Part shown: in pieces, positions 7,482 to 15,804 of the stretch
Layout of the letters: every line of letters begins with the position of its first letter
Position numbering within the stretch: position 1 is the stretch's first letter
Assembly (NCBI GenBank): GCA_012718855.1
Contig: JAAYBS010000028.1
Coordinates: forward strand, 1-44,564
DNA length: 44,564 bases
Direction of reading: 5' to 3'
Source: Syntrophomonadaceae bacterium
Lineage (GTDB): Bacteria > Bacillota > Syntrophomonadia > Syntrophomonadales > Syntrophomonadaceae
Notes under the pieces: model-generated
What the model saw: the letters and a program-made list of their open reading frames with translations, nothing else
Databases searched by the model: none
What the model was told of the DNA's origin: nothing
Translations under genes and position numbers: made by a program

Positions 7482-8288
7482 GTGCCGGTCTTGGGAGTTA
7501 TCGGATGCGGAAAAATGGCCATGGCTTTGTTGGGAGGACTCACGGGCAGCGACTTGGCCTTTGATAAAATATTAGTAAATGATATTGACCAGAGCCGGGT
7601 TAATTTATTTATGGATAAATATAATGCTCACAGCGCAGATGCAAATTTGCTGGTAGAATCCTGTGATGTAATAATATTAGCGGTAAAACCTGCTCAGGTA
7701 AATGAAATTATTACGCTTACTTCTTCAAACTGGAATTCATCTAAAATATTGATATCTATTGCTGCCGGTATAAGTACTGTAACCATAGAGGCAGGATTAC
7801 CTGCTGCTGTACCGGTTATTAGAGTTATGCCAAATTTACCTGCAGTTATTGGTCAAGGTGTTTCTGCTATTTGCCCGGGAGAACATGTTAAAGAAAATCA
7901 TCTTACCCTGGCAAAGAATATTTTAAATGCCATAGGGGTTTGTGTAGAAGTATCCGAAAAACAGATGGATGCTGTTACAGCTATTTCTGGTTCCGGACCT
8001 GCTTATATTTTTCTCGTGGCAGAAGCGATGATAAATGCTGGAATACATATAGGTCTTGATTCAAAAATCAGTAGGGAATTAGTGGTCAATACCATTAAAG
8101 GCAGTATTGCTATGTTAGATGAACAGGATATTCACCCGGCCATACTGCGTGATCAAGTATCTTCCCCCGCTGGAACAACTATTGCAGCCATACGTCAGAT
8201 GGAGGAAGATGGTATAAGAAAAGCTTTCTTTAATGGAATAGAAAAAGCCTACCTGCGTTCCATTGCGCTGGGTAAACCTCAAAAATAA
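7482..8288 (+). CDS. proC: Pyrroline-5-carboxylate reductase
   Basis: A 268-residue ProC, the last step of proline synthesis (reduces pyrroline-5-carboxylate with NAD(P)H). The Rossmann motif GVIGCGKMAMALLGG is at residues 5-19. The family signature region (AISGSGPAYIFLVAEA, then SPAGTTIAAIRQME) is intact. It starts with GTG immediately after the sepF stop codon, with AGGAGG about nine bases upstream inside sepF, so translation is probably coupled. ProC near sepF and yggT occurs in many bacteria. Confidence 0.93.
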   Translation: MPVLGVIGCGKMAMALLGGLTGSDLAFDKILVNDIDQSRVNLFMDKYNAHSADANLLVESCDVIILAVKPAQVNEIITLTSSNWNSSKILISIAAGISTVTIEAGLPAAVPVIRVMPNLPAVIGQGVSAICPGEHVKENHLTLAKNILNAIGVCVEVSEKQMDAVTAISGSGPAYIFLVAEAMINAGIHIGLDSKISRELVVNTIKGSIAMLDEQDIHPAILRDQVSSPAGTTIAAIRQMEEDGIRKAFFNGIEKAYLRSIALGKPQK

Positions 8289-8301
8289 AGGAGTATTAAT
8301 T

Positions 8302-8571
8302 GTGGTTGAAACCAATATTATATTATTCGTAAATCTTGCCTTTCAATTGCTAATTTATCTGGTAATCGGCAGATGTATATTATCTTTTATTAAGCATAAT
8401 CCTTATCAACCAATAATTAAATTTATCTATGATATAACTGAACCAGTAATGGCACCCTTTAGGAAAATAATACCTAATGCTGGTGGAATAGACTTTTCCC
8501 CTATATTAGTTATTTTGGCACTTTCGCTGGCTCAAAAACTTATTAATGATTTATTACTTATGATTTTATAA
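8302..8571 (+). CDS. ylmG: YggT family membrane protein (YlmG)
   Basis: An 89-residue membrane protein with two hydrophobic helices (about 5-27 and 65-87) around the conserved loop NPYQPIIKFIYDITEP...PFRKIIP. YlmG/YggT proteins are linked to envelope growth, division and, in plastids, nucleoid arrangement; the molecular role is unsettled. The GTG at 8302 has AAAGGAG eight bases upstream and is preferred over an ATG at 8263 inside proC that lacks a ribosome site. Position after sepF and before divIVA matches Bacillus. Confidence 0.85.
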   Translation: MVETNIILFVNLAFQLLIYLVIGRCILSFIKHNPYQPIIKFIYDITEPVMAPFRKIIPNAGGIDFSPILVILALSLAQKLINDLLLMIL

Positions 8572-8584
8572 AGGGGACAGCACT

Positions 8585-10492
8585 ATGAGTACCAGCAATA
8601 TTGAACTTTTAGCCCCGGCCGGTAACTGGGAATCCATGCAGACAGTTATTAAAGCTGGTGCTGATGCGGTTTATGCCGGCGGTAAACGCTTTAATATGCG
8701 TTTACTTCGTAAAGACTATAACTTCAGCGATGAAGAATTGATAAATGCAGTAGATTATCTGCATGAACAGGGGAAAAAATTATATATAACCCTCAACAAT
8801 CTATATTATGATTATGAGTTGGCTGAACTGGCTGATTACTTAAGTTTTTTACAGGGCATAGAGGTAGATGCCTTAATTATTCAGGACTTGGGGTTACTGG
8901 ATATATATAATGATATGGGCCTGTCAGTGCCTTTACATGCCAGCGTACAGATGGATATAGGCAGTTTGCAGGCAGTACAGAAATTAGAAGAATTAGGATT
9001 TAAGAGAGTAATATTATCGAAGAATCTATCATTGGATGAGATCGCCTATATTAATAAACACAGCAATCTGGGAATTGAATATTTTGCTCATGGAGACCTG
9101 TGTATTTCTCATACCGGGCAGTGCTATTTCAGTAGTTTATTGGTCGGAGAAAGTGGTAATCGTGGCCGCTGTATAAAACCTTGCCGTTGGGAATATATGT
9201 TATCCGGAGATGATGACTGCTTAGCTGATTTTCAATACCATCTCGCCCACAAGGACCTTATGTTATATCCCCATGTTGCTGATATGGTACGTGCTGGTAT
9301 CAGTTCATTTAAAATTGAAGGACGTATGCGTCCGGCTGAATACTTATATCCACTGGTATCCGTTTATCGTCGGGCTTTGGATGCAGTTATTGAAGAACCG
9401 GAATTATTTCAATTGGATAGCAATGATTACGACGGTTTAATGGAAAATCGCATACGGGATTTTACCAGCGGCAGCTTATATTACAGGATTGATAGTGACT
9501 CCATTGGATTTGACGGAGCTAGGGAACCTAAGTTTCCAACCTCCCCTAAAGAACTTTTAACTTTAAAAGCAAGTGATTATCAGAATTTTACCGGTTCGAA
9601 TAATTTTAAAGTTGATTTAACTGTAAAAGTAGGGAATCTTGACTCATTAAAATCAATTTTAAAAGAAAAAATTGATAGGGTTATTTTGGGGTTGGATAAT
9701 TTCCGGCAGGTTACAGATACCTGGAATCAGGACAAGCTGGCTGTTGCCATTAGCTTATGCAAGGATAATGATATAAAGGCTATAATAGAAACTCCCAGAA
9801 TAGTTACGCAAAATGATATACAGAACCTTATTAATACACTGGATGCTCTGCCAATGGAATGGATTGAAGGAGTAATGGTAAATGATCTGGGAAGCTGGCA
9901 TCATTGTAATAACAATGGCTACCCGGTTTTAGGAGGCCCAGGATTAAACATTACCAACTCGCGGGCTGGCGTCTTGCTTAATCAAAATGGTGTAAACCTG
10001 ATTTCTATATCATTGGAGAATAACTTTAGTGATACGATGAATATTTTGAGTGAAAATTATCCAACTGAAATGTTGGTACATGGTCCATTATGCCTATTAA
10101 TTACAGATTATTGTGCTGCCTGTGGAGCTCGGGGGGAGGACTTTAATACTTGCGGACATTATTGTCTGCAAGAATATGGTTTAACTGATGAATTAAATAA
10201 CCAGTATCGAATCCGCAGCGACATTAATTGCCGTAACTATATTTATCATCCTTATGACTTGTGTTTATTTCATTATACACCGCTTTTAGCCAGAGCCGGG
10301 GTTAGCAGTATGAGAATCGAGGGACAATTTTATACCCCGGAACTATTAAGCCAGGTAGTCAGTATTTATGCTGCCGGGTTACAGAGTTTGAAAAGTAATG
10401 AATGGAATCAATTCAGTAATTTTTATAAATTATTAGATCTATTTCCCCAGGGACTTACCACTGCCAATTTTACCGGTCACTACCGGGAATAA
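8585..10492 (+). CDS. U32-family protein, two-module (RlhA-like RNA hydroxylation candidate)
   Basis: A 635-residue protein annotated as peptidase family U32. The U32 signature occurs near residues 164-190 (YFAHGDLCISHTGQC, then GRCIKPC). A second, diverged copy lies near residues 495-515 (EMLVHGPLCLLITDYCAACG), and SFKIEGRMR in the first half is echoed by SMRIEGQFYTPE in the second, so the protein looks like an internal duplication. Length and Cys pattern recall E. coli RlhA, which hydroxylates 23S rRNA, more than a secreted protease, and no signal peptide is seen. Which reaction it performs is inference. It sits between ylmG and divIVA where Bacillus has ylmH. Confidence 0.8.
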   Translation: MSTSNIELLAPAGNWESMQTVIKAGADAVYAGGKRFNMRLLRKDYNFSDEELINAVDYLHEQGKKLYITLNNLYYDYELAELADYLSFLQGIEVDALIIQDLGLLDIYNDMGLSVPLHASVQMDIGSLQAVQKLEELGFKRVILSKNLSLDEIAYINKHSNLGIEYFAHGDLCISHTGQCYFSSLLVGESGNRGRCIKPCRWEYMLSGDDDCLADFQYHLAHKDLMLYPHVADMVRAGISSFKIEGRMRPAEYLYPLVSVYRRALDAVIEEPELFQLDSNDYDGLMENRIRDFTSGSLYYRIDSDSIGFDGAREPKFPTSPKELLTLKASDYQNFTGSNNFKVDLTVKVGNLDSLKSILKEKIDRVILGLDNFRQVTDTWNQDKLAVAISLCKDNDIKAIIETPRIVTQNDIQNLINTLDALPMEWIEGVMVNDLGSWHHCNNNGYPVLGGPGLNITNSRAGVLLNQNGVNLISISLENNFSDTMNILSENYPTEMLVHGPLCLLITDYCAACGARGEDFNTCGHYCLQEYGLTDELNNQYRIRSDINCRNYIYHPYDLCLFHYTPLLARAGVSSMRIEGQFYTPELLSQVVSIYAAGLQSLKSNEWNQFSNFYKLLDLFPQGLTTANFTGHYRE

Positions 10493-10509
10493 TTTATAGG
10501 AGGTTGGCT

Positions 10510-11007
10510 ATGATTACTGGAATGGAAATACGTAATCAACAGTTTCGCAAAAGTATACGGGGATTAAATGAGGAAGAGGTAAAAAACTTTATTGAACGTA
10601 TTGCTTTGGATTATGAGAGTCTTTATGGTGAGAATGCTCAATTAAAAGAAACTGTGCAACGTTTGGAACATGAAATTACCCGCTACCGCCGTATAGAGGA
10701 AACTATGAACAATACTCTGATTCTGGCACAACAAACGGCTGAAAATCATAAAATTAATGCTCGTAAAGAAGCAGATCTTATACTCGAAGAAGCTAAACAA
10801 AAAATATTTGAAGTTTTGATGTCATATCAGGATGTGGTAAAGCGGGTTAATACTTTTAATGCTGAAATGAAAGGTCAAATGACAGGGCAATTGGAACTTT
10901 TAGAAAAAAATCAGCAAAAGATGGCAGAACTATCCGAAGTATTTAAGGGTAATGATTTAAAAGCCATGTTAGGTAACCTGGAAGTAGCTTCTAATTTGGA
11001 TGAGTAA
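10510..11007 (+). CDS. divIVA: DivIVA-domain protein
   Basis: A 165-residue coiled-coil protein with the DivIVA N-terminal membrane-binding motif (GMEIRNQQFRKSIRGLNEEE) and a long coiled coil from about residue 30 to 145. DivIVA binds curved membrane at poles and septa and recruits division or sporulation proteins. The start is ATG 10510, six bases after AGGAGG (10498-10503); the TTG at 10504 directly abuts that site and is unlikely. It follows the U32 gene by 17 bases and precedes the DUF167 gene by three. Confidence 0.9.
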   Translation: MITGMEIRNQQFRKSIRGLNEEEVKNFIERIALDYESLYGENAQLKETVQRLEHEITRYRRIEETMNNTLILAQQTAENHKINARKEADLILEEAKQKIFEVLMSYQDVVKRVNTFNAEMKGQMTGQLELLEKNQQKMAELSEVFKGNDLKAMLGNLEVASNLDE

Positions 11008-11010
11008 ATA

Positions 11011-11304
11011 ATGCTTAATATAAATAATACCTCAGAAGGTGTGCGGTTGAATATTCGGGTCCAACCCCGATCTTCTCAAAATAAAATTTGTGGTGAGACC
11101 AATGGGGCATTAAAAATAAAAATTACTGCTCCGCCAGTTGAAGGAGAGGCTAATCAGGCCATAATAAAACTTCTGGCTCAATGGTTAGAAATCCCCCGTG
11201 CTAATATCAGTATTGCCAAAGGTGAAACCTCCAAAAATAAACTGGTAGATATTATCGGGGTAGATGCCCAGTGGTTGGAAAACAAAATAAATGAGTTTTT
11301 ATAA
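11011..11304 (+). CDS. yggU: DUF167 family protein (YggU)
   Basis: A 97-residue protein of the DUF167/UPF0235 family, seen in RVQPRSSQNKI near the start and APPVEGEANQAII in the middle. The function is unknown; it is often found next to yggT and division genes. It begins three bases after divIVA, and its stop codon lies inside the left arm of the terminator that ends this operon. Confidence 0.88.
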   Translation: MLNINNTSEGVRLNIRVQPRSSQNKICGETNGALKIKITAPPVEGEANQAIIKLLAQWLEIPRANISIAKGETSKNKLVDIIGVDAQWLENKINEFL

Positions 11305-11341
11305 GAGCAGGTAATATTAATGTACTTGCTCTTTTTTATAT
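11303..11341. terminator. Terminator of the ylm operon, possibly bidirectional
   Basis: An 11-pair stem (AAGAGCAGGTA at 11303-11313 with TACTTGCTCTT at 11323-11333, one G-U pair), nine-base loop and a T-rich tail. It closes the plus-strand ylm operon and could also serve the convergent EamA gene ending at 11348. Confidence 0.85.
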
Positions 11342-11347
11342 TTTTGC

Positions 11348-12217
11348 TTAGGCAAGGCGACGAGATAATATTGATATTATCATGGAACCAAGAATTAATG
11401 ATGCTCCGATCAAAGCTTTAGTTGAAAACATTTCTCCAGCGCACCAATAACCGGCCAGAGCTGCAAATACCGGTTCAGCTGTCAGAACAATAGCAAAGCG
11501 AGTGGGGGTACTGTACTTTTGCAAGGCGTTTTGGATTAGAAAAGCTAAAGCAGTAGCGAATACGGCAGTGACGATAATAGCCACAATTAATGAAAATGAA
11601 AATTTTGCCGGCCAGGGTTCAATCAGCAGACCAATACCCAGACAGACCAGGCCAACAAATAATATTTGTATTCCGGTTATGGCAATCGCATTATATAAAT
11701 GAGAATATAAGTCAACCAGCACAATATGGATGGCAAAACATAAAGCACAGACTAAAATCAGTAAATCTCCGTATGCCATGCTTGATAATCCATTGGGTAC
11801 TGAAAGCAAATATAAACCGATGGTAACTGAAACCACAGCAAAAATAGTGCCGGTCGGAGGAAGACGACGACGCAGGGAATAATAAATAATTGGTACCAGT
11901 ACAACACTAACACCAGTAATAAATCCGGCATTGGAAGAAGTGGTATACTGCAGACCTACGGTTTGAAATGCATAACCAAATAACAGAACCAGGCCCATTA
12001 TCATTCCGGTTGTCAAACTATGACGATTAACCTTGCCAATATTTTGTGGAGATAATAAGGCCAAGACAGCAAAAGCGAGCAAAAAGCGTAGCCCCAGATA
12101 CAGGAAGGGACCAATTTCCAGCAGCGCATTTTTTACTATTACAAAAGTTGTTCCCCAAATAAAAGCAACAAAAAGCATAGATAAATCCGCTTTTAGACGC
12201 GGACTAAGACCATTCAT
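11348..12217 (-). CDS. EamA/DMT-family membrane exporter
   Basis: A 289-residue protein with about ten hydrophobic segments in two EamA repeats; FIWGTTFVIVKNAL in the first and TAEPVFAALAGYW in the second are typical of drug/metabolite transporters. Substrate cannot be assigned; relatives export amino acids or other small metabolites. The ATG at 12217 has GGGAGG seven bases upstream, so a longer version starting at 12232 is not needed. It is a single gene, divergent from the amino-acid ABC operon. Confidence 0.85.
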   Translation of the reverse strand: MNGLSPRLKADLSMLFVAFIWGTTFVIVKNALLEIGPFLYLGLRFLLAFAVLALLSPQNIGKVNRHSLTTGMIMGLVLLFGYAFQTVGLQYTTSSNAGFITGVSVVLVPIIYYSLRRRLPPTGTIFAVVSVTIGLYLLSVPNGLSSMAYGDLLILVCALCFAIHIVLVDLYSHLYNAIAITGIQILFVGLVCLGIGLLIEPWPAKFSFSLIVAIIVTAVFATALAFLIQNALQKYSTPTRFAIVLTAEPVFAALAGYWCAGEMFSTKALIGASLILGSMIISILSRRLA

Positions 12218-12290
12218 AACGATACCTCCCAATGGCAGCCAATTTTTATAATAACATAAATAATGGAATAGAAGTGCGATAAACTAATCG

Positions 12291-12319
12291 TTGTCGATTA
12301 TAGTACGAACTTGTATAAT
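12291..12319 (+). promoter_or_regulatory. Vegetative promoter of the amino-acid ABC operon
   Basis: TTGTCG (12291-12296), 17-base spacer, TATAAT (12314-12319). The -35 matches four of six and the -10 six of six. It lies 50 bases before the binding-protein ATG. Confidence 0.7.
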
Positions 12320-12368
12320 TGTGTTTAGATGTTTGCGGACAAGAAAAGACAAAAGGAGTGAAAACTGG

Positions 12369-13133
12369 ATGAAAAAATTTGGACTATTATTACTAACCAC
12401 CTTGCTAACAGTTGCACTGGTTTTCTCAGTGGCAGGTTGTACAGGACAAAAACAGGAACAGAAAGTATTAAAAGTTGGAACCAATGCTACATTTCCTCCA
12501 TTCGAAATGCAGGAAAATAATGAATTTACCGGTTTTGATATGGATTTAATCAGGGCTATTGGTGAGGAACAAGGTTACAAGGTTGAAATTAACCATATGG
12601 ATTTCAAAGCGCTCATTCCTGCTTTGGGAAATAAAAAAATTGACGCTGCTATTGCCGGAATGTCAATTACTGAGGAAAGATTAAAGTCAGTAGATTTCAC
12701 AAAAGCCTACTTTAATGCCGGACTTATTATTGCAGTAGCCAATAATAATGAGACTATTAAAACGACTGAAGATTTAAAAGGGAAAAAACTAGCCGCTCAA
12801 AATGGCACCATTGGAGCAGCTTATTGTGATGAAGTAAAAAAACTGGATGCTAAAACGGAAGTAAGAATCTTTGATGATATTGGCGCAGCATTTATGGAAT
12901 TGGAAAAAGGCGGAGTTGACGCAGTAGTTAATGACCATCCGGTAACCGCCTATTATCTGAAAACCACTGGCACCAGCAAAGCCAAAATGGTTGGCGATAT
13001 CTTTTCTGCTGATGATCAGTATGGTATTGCCATAAAGAAAGGTAATACTGAAACGCTGAACATGCTTAATGAAGGTTTGGATAAAATTAAGGCCAATGGC
13101 AAGTACGATGAAATCTATAAGAAGTGGTTTTAA
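12369..13133 (+). CDS. Amino-acid ABC transporter, substrate-binding lipoprotein
   Basis: A 254-residue family-3 solute-binding protein. A lipoprotein signal peptide ends in SVAGC with lipidated Cys24, so it is tethered to the outer membrane face. The binding core shows GTNATFPPFEM near residue 38, AGMSITEERLKSVDFT with the carboxylate-binding Arg, and VVNDHPVTAYYL. This type binds polar amino acids such as glutamine, arginine or cystine; the ligand cannot be fixed from sequence. The ATG at 12369 follows AAAGGAG by about ten bases; an upstream in-frame TTG lies inside the promoter. Confidence 0.92.
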   Translation: MKKFGLLLLTTLLTVALVFSVAGCTGQKQEQKVLKVGTNATFPPFEMQENNEFTGFDMDLIRAIGEEQGYKVEINHMDFKALIPALGNKKIDAAIAGMSITEERLKSVDFTKAYFNAGLIIAVANNNETIKTTEDLKGKKLAAQNGTIGAAYCDEVKKLDAKTEVRIFDDIGAAFMELEKGGVDAVVNDHPVTAYYLKTTGTSKAKMVGDIFSADDQYGIAIKKGNTETLNMLNEGLDKIKANGKYDEIYKKWF

Positions 13134-13151
13134 TTTGGTTTAAAATTTAAA

Positions 13152-13189
13152 AAAGTGTGGCGCGACGGGTAACCTCGCGCTTTCACTTT
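13152..13189 (+). other. Intercistronic hairpin between binding protein and permease
   Basis: AAAGTG (13152-13157) pairs with CACTTT (13184-13189), and GCGCGA (13160-13165) with TCGCGC (13175-13180), leaving a small internal loop and a nine-base loop. The U-run after it is poor, so it is more likely an mRNA-stabilising hairpin that raises binding-protein yield over permease than a full terminator. Confidence 0.5.
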
Positions 13190-13214
13190 GTTTAATCAGG
13201 AGGAGTATACTTTT

Positions 13215-13916
13215 ATGCCCTGGGTAGAAGTTTTTGGTATGGGAATATTAGATAATATTATCTCTCAAAATGGATATCAGGTGGTTCTGAGAAATCTGGG
13301 CTATTTCCTTGGAGGTGCCGGTTATACTATATTTATTACGGCATTATCTCTAGCTATCGGAATGGTTTTAGGATTATTTGCCGGATTAGGGAAATTATCT
13401 GCCAATAAAATTATTTATATGTTGTCGACAGCTTACATTGATTTTTTTCGCGGAACTCCATTATTTGTTCAGATATTTCTCCTCTATTTTGGTATATTGC
13501 CGGTTTTATACGATAATGACCCGGTTTCATCAGCTATTATTGTATTAGGTTTAAATAGTGGTGCTTATATTGGTGAGATTGTAAGGGCGGGAATACAGGC
13601 AGTTGATAACGGGCAAATGGAAGCTGCCAGGTCTCTGGGAATGAATCAGCGCCAGGCCATGACTTATGTAATATTGCCGCAGGCTTTTAAAATTGTCATC
13701 CCCCCAATGATTAATGAATTTATTGCTTTATTAAAAGACTCATCGTTAGTTTCCGCCATCACTGTACCGGAACTTATGCATCGCGGTGATCTGGTATTTG
13801 CCAATACCTATGAAGCAACCTGGGTATTTGGTGCCATAGCTGTTATTTATTTTGTAATAACGAAAACTATTTCCGTTATAGGTGATAATGTGGAAAGGAG
13901 GCTGGCAACCGATTGA
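13215..13916 (+). CDS. Amino-acid ABC transporter permease
   Basis: A 233-residue HisM/GlnP-type permease with about five membrane segments. The EAA loop that contacts the ATPase is [35 protein letters not shown] is also characteristic. The ATG at 13215 lies about ten bases after AGGAGGAG; an in-frame TTG at 13188 lies upstream of that site. It overlaps the ATPase start by four bases. Confidence 0.9.
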   Translation: MPWVEVFGMGILDNIISQNGYQVVLRNLGYFLGGAGYTIFITALSLAIGMVLGLFAGLGKLSANKIIYMLSTAYIDFFRGTPLFVQIFLLYFGILPVLYDNDPVSSAIIVLGLNSGAYIGEIVRAGIQAVDNGQMEAARSLGMNQRQAMTYVILPQAFKIVIPPMINEFIALLKDSSLVSAITVPELMHRGDLVFANTYEATWVFGAIAVIYFVITKTISVIGDNVERRLATD

Positions 13917-14635
13917 TTCAGGTAGTAGATGTCTATAAATCGTTTGGACAGCTTCAGGTTTTAAAGGGAGTTAATTTTCAGGTTGCTCCCCGTGAGGTAG
14001 TCTGTGTAATCGGTCCCAGCGGCTCAGGGAAAAGTACTTTGCTGCGATGTATTAATCAGTTGGAAAAGACAAATTCAGGGCAAGTATATATTGATGGTGA
14101 AGAGCTTACCCACCCTAAAACTGATATTAATAAAATTCGTCAACAGGTGGGAATGGTATTTCAGTTGTTTAATCTCTTTCCGCATAAGACGGTTTTAGAG
14201 AATATTACCATGGCACCAATAAAAATTAAGGGTATTGCCAAAACCGATGCAGATAAAATAGCTATGGAGTTATTGAAAAAAGTAGGTTTAACTGATAAGG
14301 CTCATGTGTTTCCGGGAAAACTTTCCGGGGGACAAAAGCAAAGAGTAGCCATAGCCCGGGCTTTGGCTATGCAGCCCAAAGTAATGTTATTTGATGAACC
14401 AACCTCGGCATTGGATCCGGAGATGGTTGGCGAGGTACTGGCAGTAATGAAGAATCTGGCTCTTGAAGGCATGACAATGGTGGTTGTGACTCATGAGATG
14501 GGATTTGCCCGCGAAGTGGGGGATCGGGTAGTATTTATGGACGAAGGTATAATAGTTGAAGAGGGATCGCCGCAAGATATTTTTGATAATCCACAAAATC
14601 CACGCACGCAGGCCTTTTTAAGTAAAGTGTTGTAG
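13913..14635 (+). CDS. Amino-acid ABC transporter ATP-binding protein
   Basis: A 240-residue GlnQ/HisP-type ATPase. Walker A is GPSGSGKST at residues 34-42, the signature is LSGGQKQR, Walker B VMLFDEP and the H-loop VVTHEM; all are intact. The TTG start overlaps the permease stop (TTGA), with AAAGGAGG eleven bases upstream, so translation is coupled. It completes a binding protein-permease-ATPase importer. Confidence 0.93.
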   Translation: MIQVVDVYKSFGQLQVLKGVNFQVAPREVVCVIGPSGSGKSTLLRCINQLEKTNSGQVYIDGEELTHPKTDINKIRQQVGMVFQLFNLFPHKTVLENITMAPIKIKGIAKTDADKIAMELLKKVGLTDKAHVFPGKLSGGQKQRVAIARALAMQPKVMLFDEPTSALDPEMVGEVLAVMKNLALEGMTMVVVTHEMGFAREVGDRVVFMDEGIIVEEGSPQDIFDNPQNPRTQAFLSKVL

Positions 14636-14657
14636 AAATAATCAGACAGGACGATAA

Positions 14658-14700
14658 GGCGAAACGCCAGAGTTAAGGAGGCTTACAGCCTCCTGTTGCT
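14658..14700 (+). terminator. Hairpins after the ABC operon, weak terminator
   Basis: A perfect eight-pair hairpin AGGAGGCT-TAC-AGCCTCCT (14676-14694) is followed by a mixed GTTGCTTTG, a poor U-run. A small GGCG-AAA-CGCC hairpin (14658-14668) precedes it. The place, 40 bases after the ATPase stop, suggests termination, possibly incomplete. Confidence 0.5.
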
Positions 14701-14779
14701 TTGATACCGGAACTGTATTTATCAATATCAGGTTTAAAATTAGATGATACGATAATGTTATTGGAATGGAGTTGCGGGT

Positions 14780-15415
14780 ATGACCAGGAGGAAAACCAAT
14801 ACCATCTTACAGATACTTGCCGCCACTTATCCAGATGCATCAACCCGTCTGCATTATGATAACTTATATCAGTTAATGGTGGCAGTTGTTCTCTCGGCGC
14901 AATGTACTGATGAACAGGTTAACAAAGTAACCCCGGCTTTATTTAAGCATTACCCTGACATTAACAGTCTGGCGAATGCAGATTTGAACGAACTGGAGAA
15001 ATTAATTAACAGGGTAGGCCTATTTCGTGCCAAGGCTAAAAATTTAAAAGCGGCTGCAATTATTATACAGGAAAGATTTAATGGCCAGATACCTGACCAG
15101 TTTGAAGATTTATTAACTCTACCCGGTATAGGCCGCAAAACTGCCAATGTAATAATTTCAGTAGGGTTTGGAAAACCGGGTCTGGCAGTAGATACCCATG
15201 TTCAACGGGTAGCAAACCGTACTGGTATGGCTCGTGCCAAAACGCCCCATCAGACTGAAGTGCAGTTAAAACAGAATATTGACCCCAAAGACTGGAACCA
15301 GACTCATCATTTACTGATATTTCATGGCCGACAGATTTGTAAAGCCCGTAATCCTTTATGTGACGTTTGCCCAATAGAAAAATACTGTGAAAAAAACTTG
15401 GAAATGAATAAGTGA
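14780..15415 (+). CDS. nth: Endonuclease III
   Basis: A 211-residue base-excision repair glycosylase/AP lyase that removes oxidised pyrimidines. The helix-hairpin-helix LTLPGIGRKTANVI carries the catalytic Lys, and VDTHVQR the catalytic Asp. The C-terminal [4Fe-4S] motif C-x6-C-x2-C-x5-C (ICKARNPLCDVCPIEKYC) is complete. The ATG at 14780 has no strong ribosome site, but the length and N-terminus agree with the family. Monocistronic; the T-box promoter lies after it. Confidence 0.95.
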   Translation: MTRRKTNTILQILAATYPDASTRLHYDNLYQLMVAVVLSAQCTDEQVNKVTPALFKHYPDINSLANADLNELEKLINRVGLFRAKAKNLKAAAIIIQERFNGQIPDQFEDLLTLPGIGRKTANVIISVGFGKPGLAVDTHVQRVANRTGMARAKTPHQTEVQLKQNIDPKDWNQTHHLLIFHGRQICKARNPLCDVCPIEKYCEKNLEMNK

Positions 15416-15470
15416 ATATTAACTTGATAATGATTAATAATAACGTTCGTTTGAATGTCTTGCAGCTTGG

Positions 15471-15499
15471 TTGTGTTGATTACATGTATATGCTAAAAT
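15471..15499 (+). promoter_or_regulatory. Extended -10 promoter of ileS
   Basis: TTGTGT (15471-15476), 17-base spacer ending in TGC, then TAAAAT (15494-15499). The TGn just before the -10 compensates for the weak -35. Transcription from about 15506 would give a leader of roughly 300 bases. Confidence 0.6.
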
Positions 15500-15505
15500 A
15501 ATAGC

Positions 15506-15771
15506 GATTCTTGATAAATCGTTTAATTACATAGTTTTATTACGATGAATGGAAGAGTAAGGAGAACTGCTTGACTGAAGAGAACCTGGGAGGGTGTGAA
15601 CCAGGTGCGGCAGACTTCTGAAAATCACCCAGGAGTATTTGAACCGACTGAAAAATAGGTTTAAACGTTACCCGCGTTAAGGGTTTAGAGTGGCATAGTA
15701 ATAAAATGCTATTAGGGTGGTACCGCGGAAGAATACCTTTCGTCCCTGGGGATGAGAGGTATTTTGTAATT
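15506..15771 (+). promoter_or_regulatory. T-box leader (isoleucine, ATC specifier) of ileS
   Basis: This fills the 389-base gap between nth and ileS. The T-box core AGGGTGGTACCGCGG is at 15714-15728, with TGGT (15718-15721) to pair with the uncharged tRNA acceptor end. A stem I region with GGGAGGGTG-like distal loops lies at about 15550-15660, and the specifier is read as ATC at 15624-15626 followed by A, matching tRNA-Ile. A terminator stem AATACCT/AGGTATT (15732-15763) ends in TTTTG. Uncharged tRNA-Ile would stabilise the antiterminator and allow ileS transcription. The T-box assignment is firm; the exact specifier is read by eye. Confidence 0.93.
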
Positions 15772-15804
15772 TAATGTTTCATTAATTAATGAGGTGATTT
15801 TTCA

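Noticed and set aside
14641-14779. Possible riboswitch before nth
   Set aside because: The two hairpins match no known riboswitch core and lie nearer the end of the ABC operon, so a terminator is the simpler reading.
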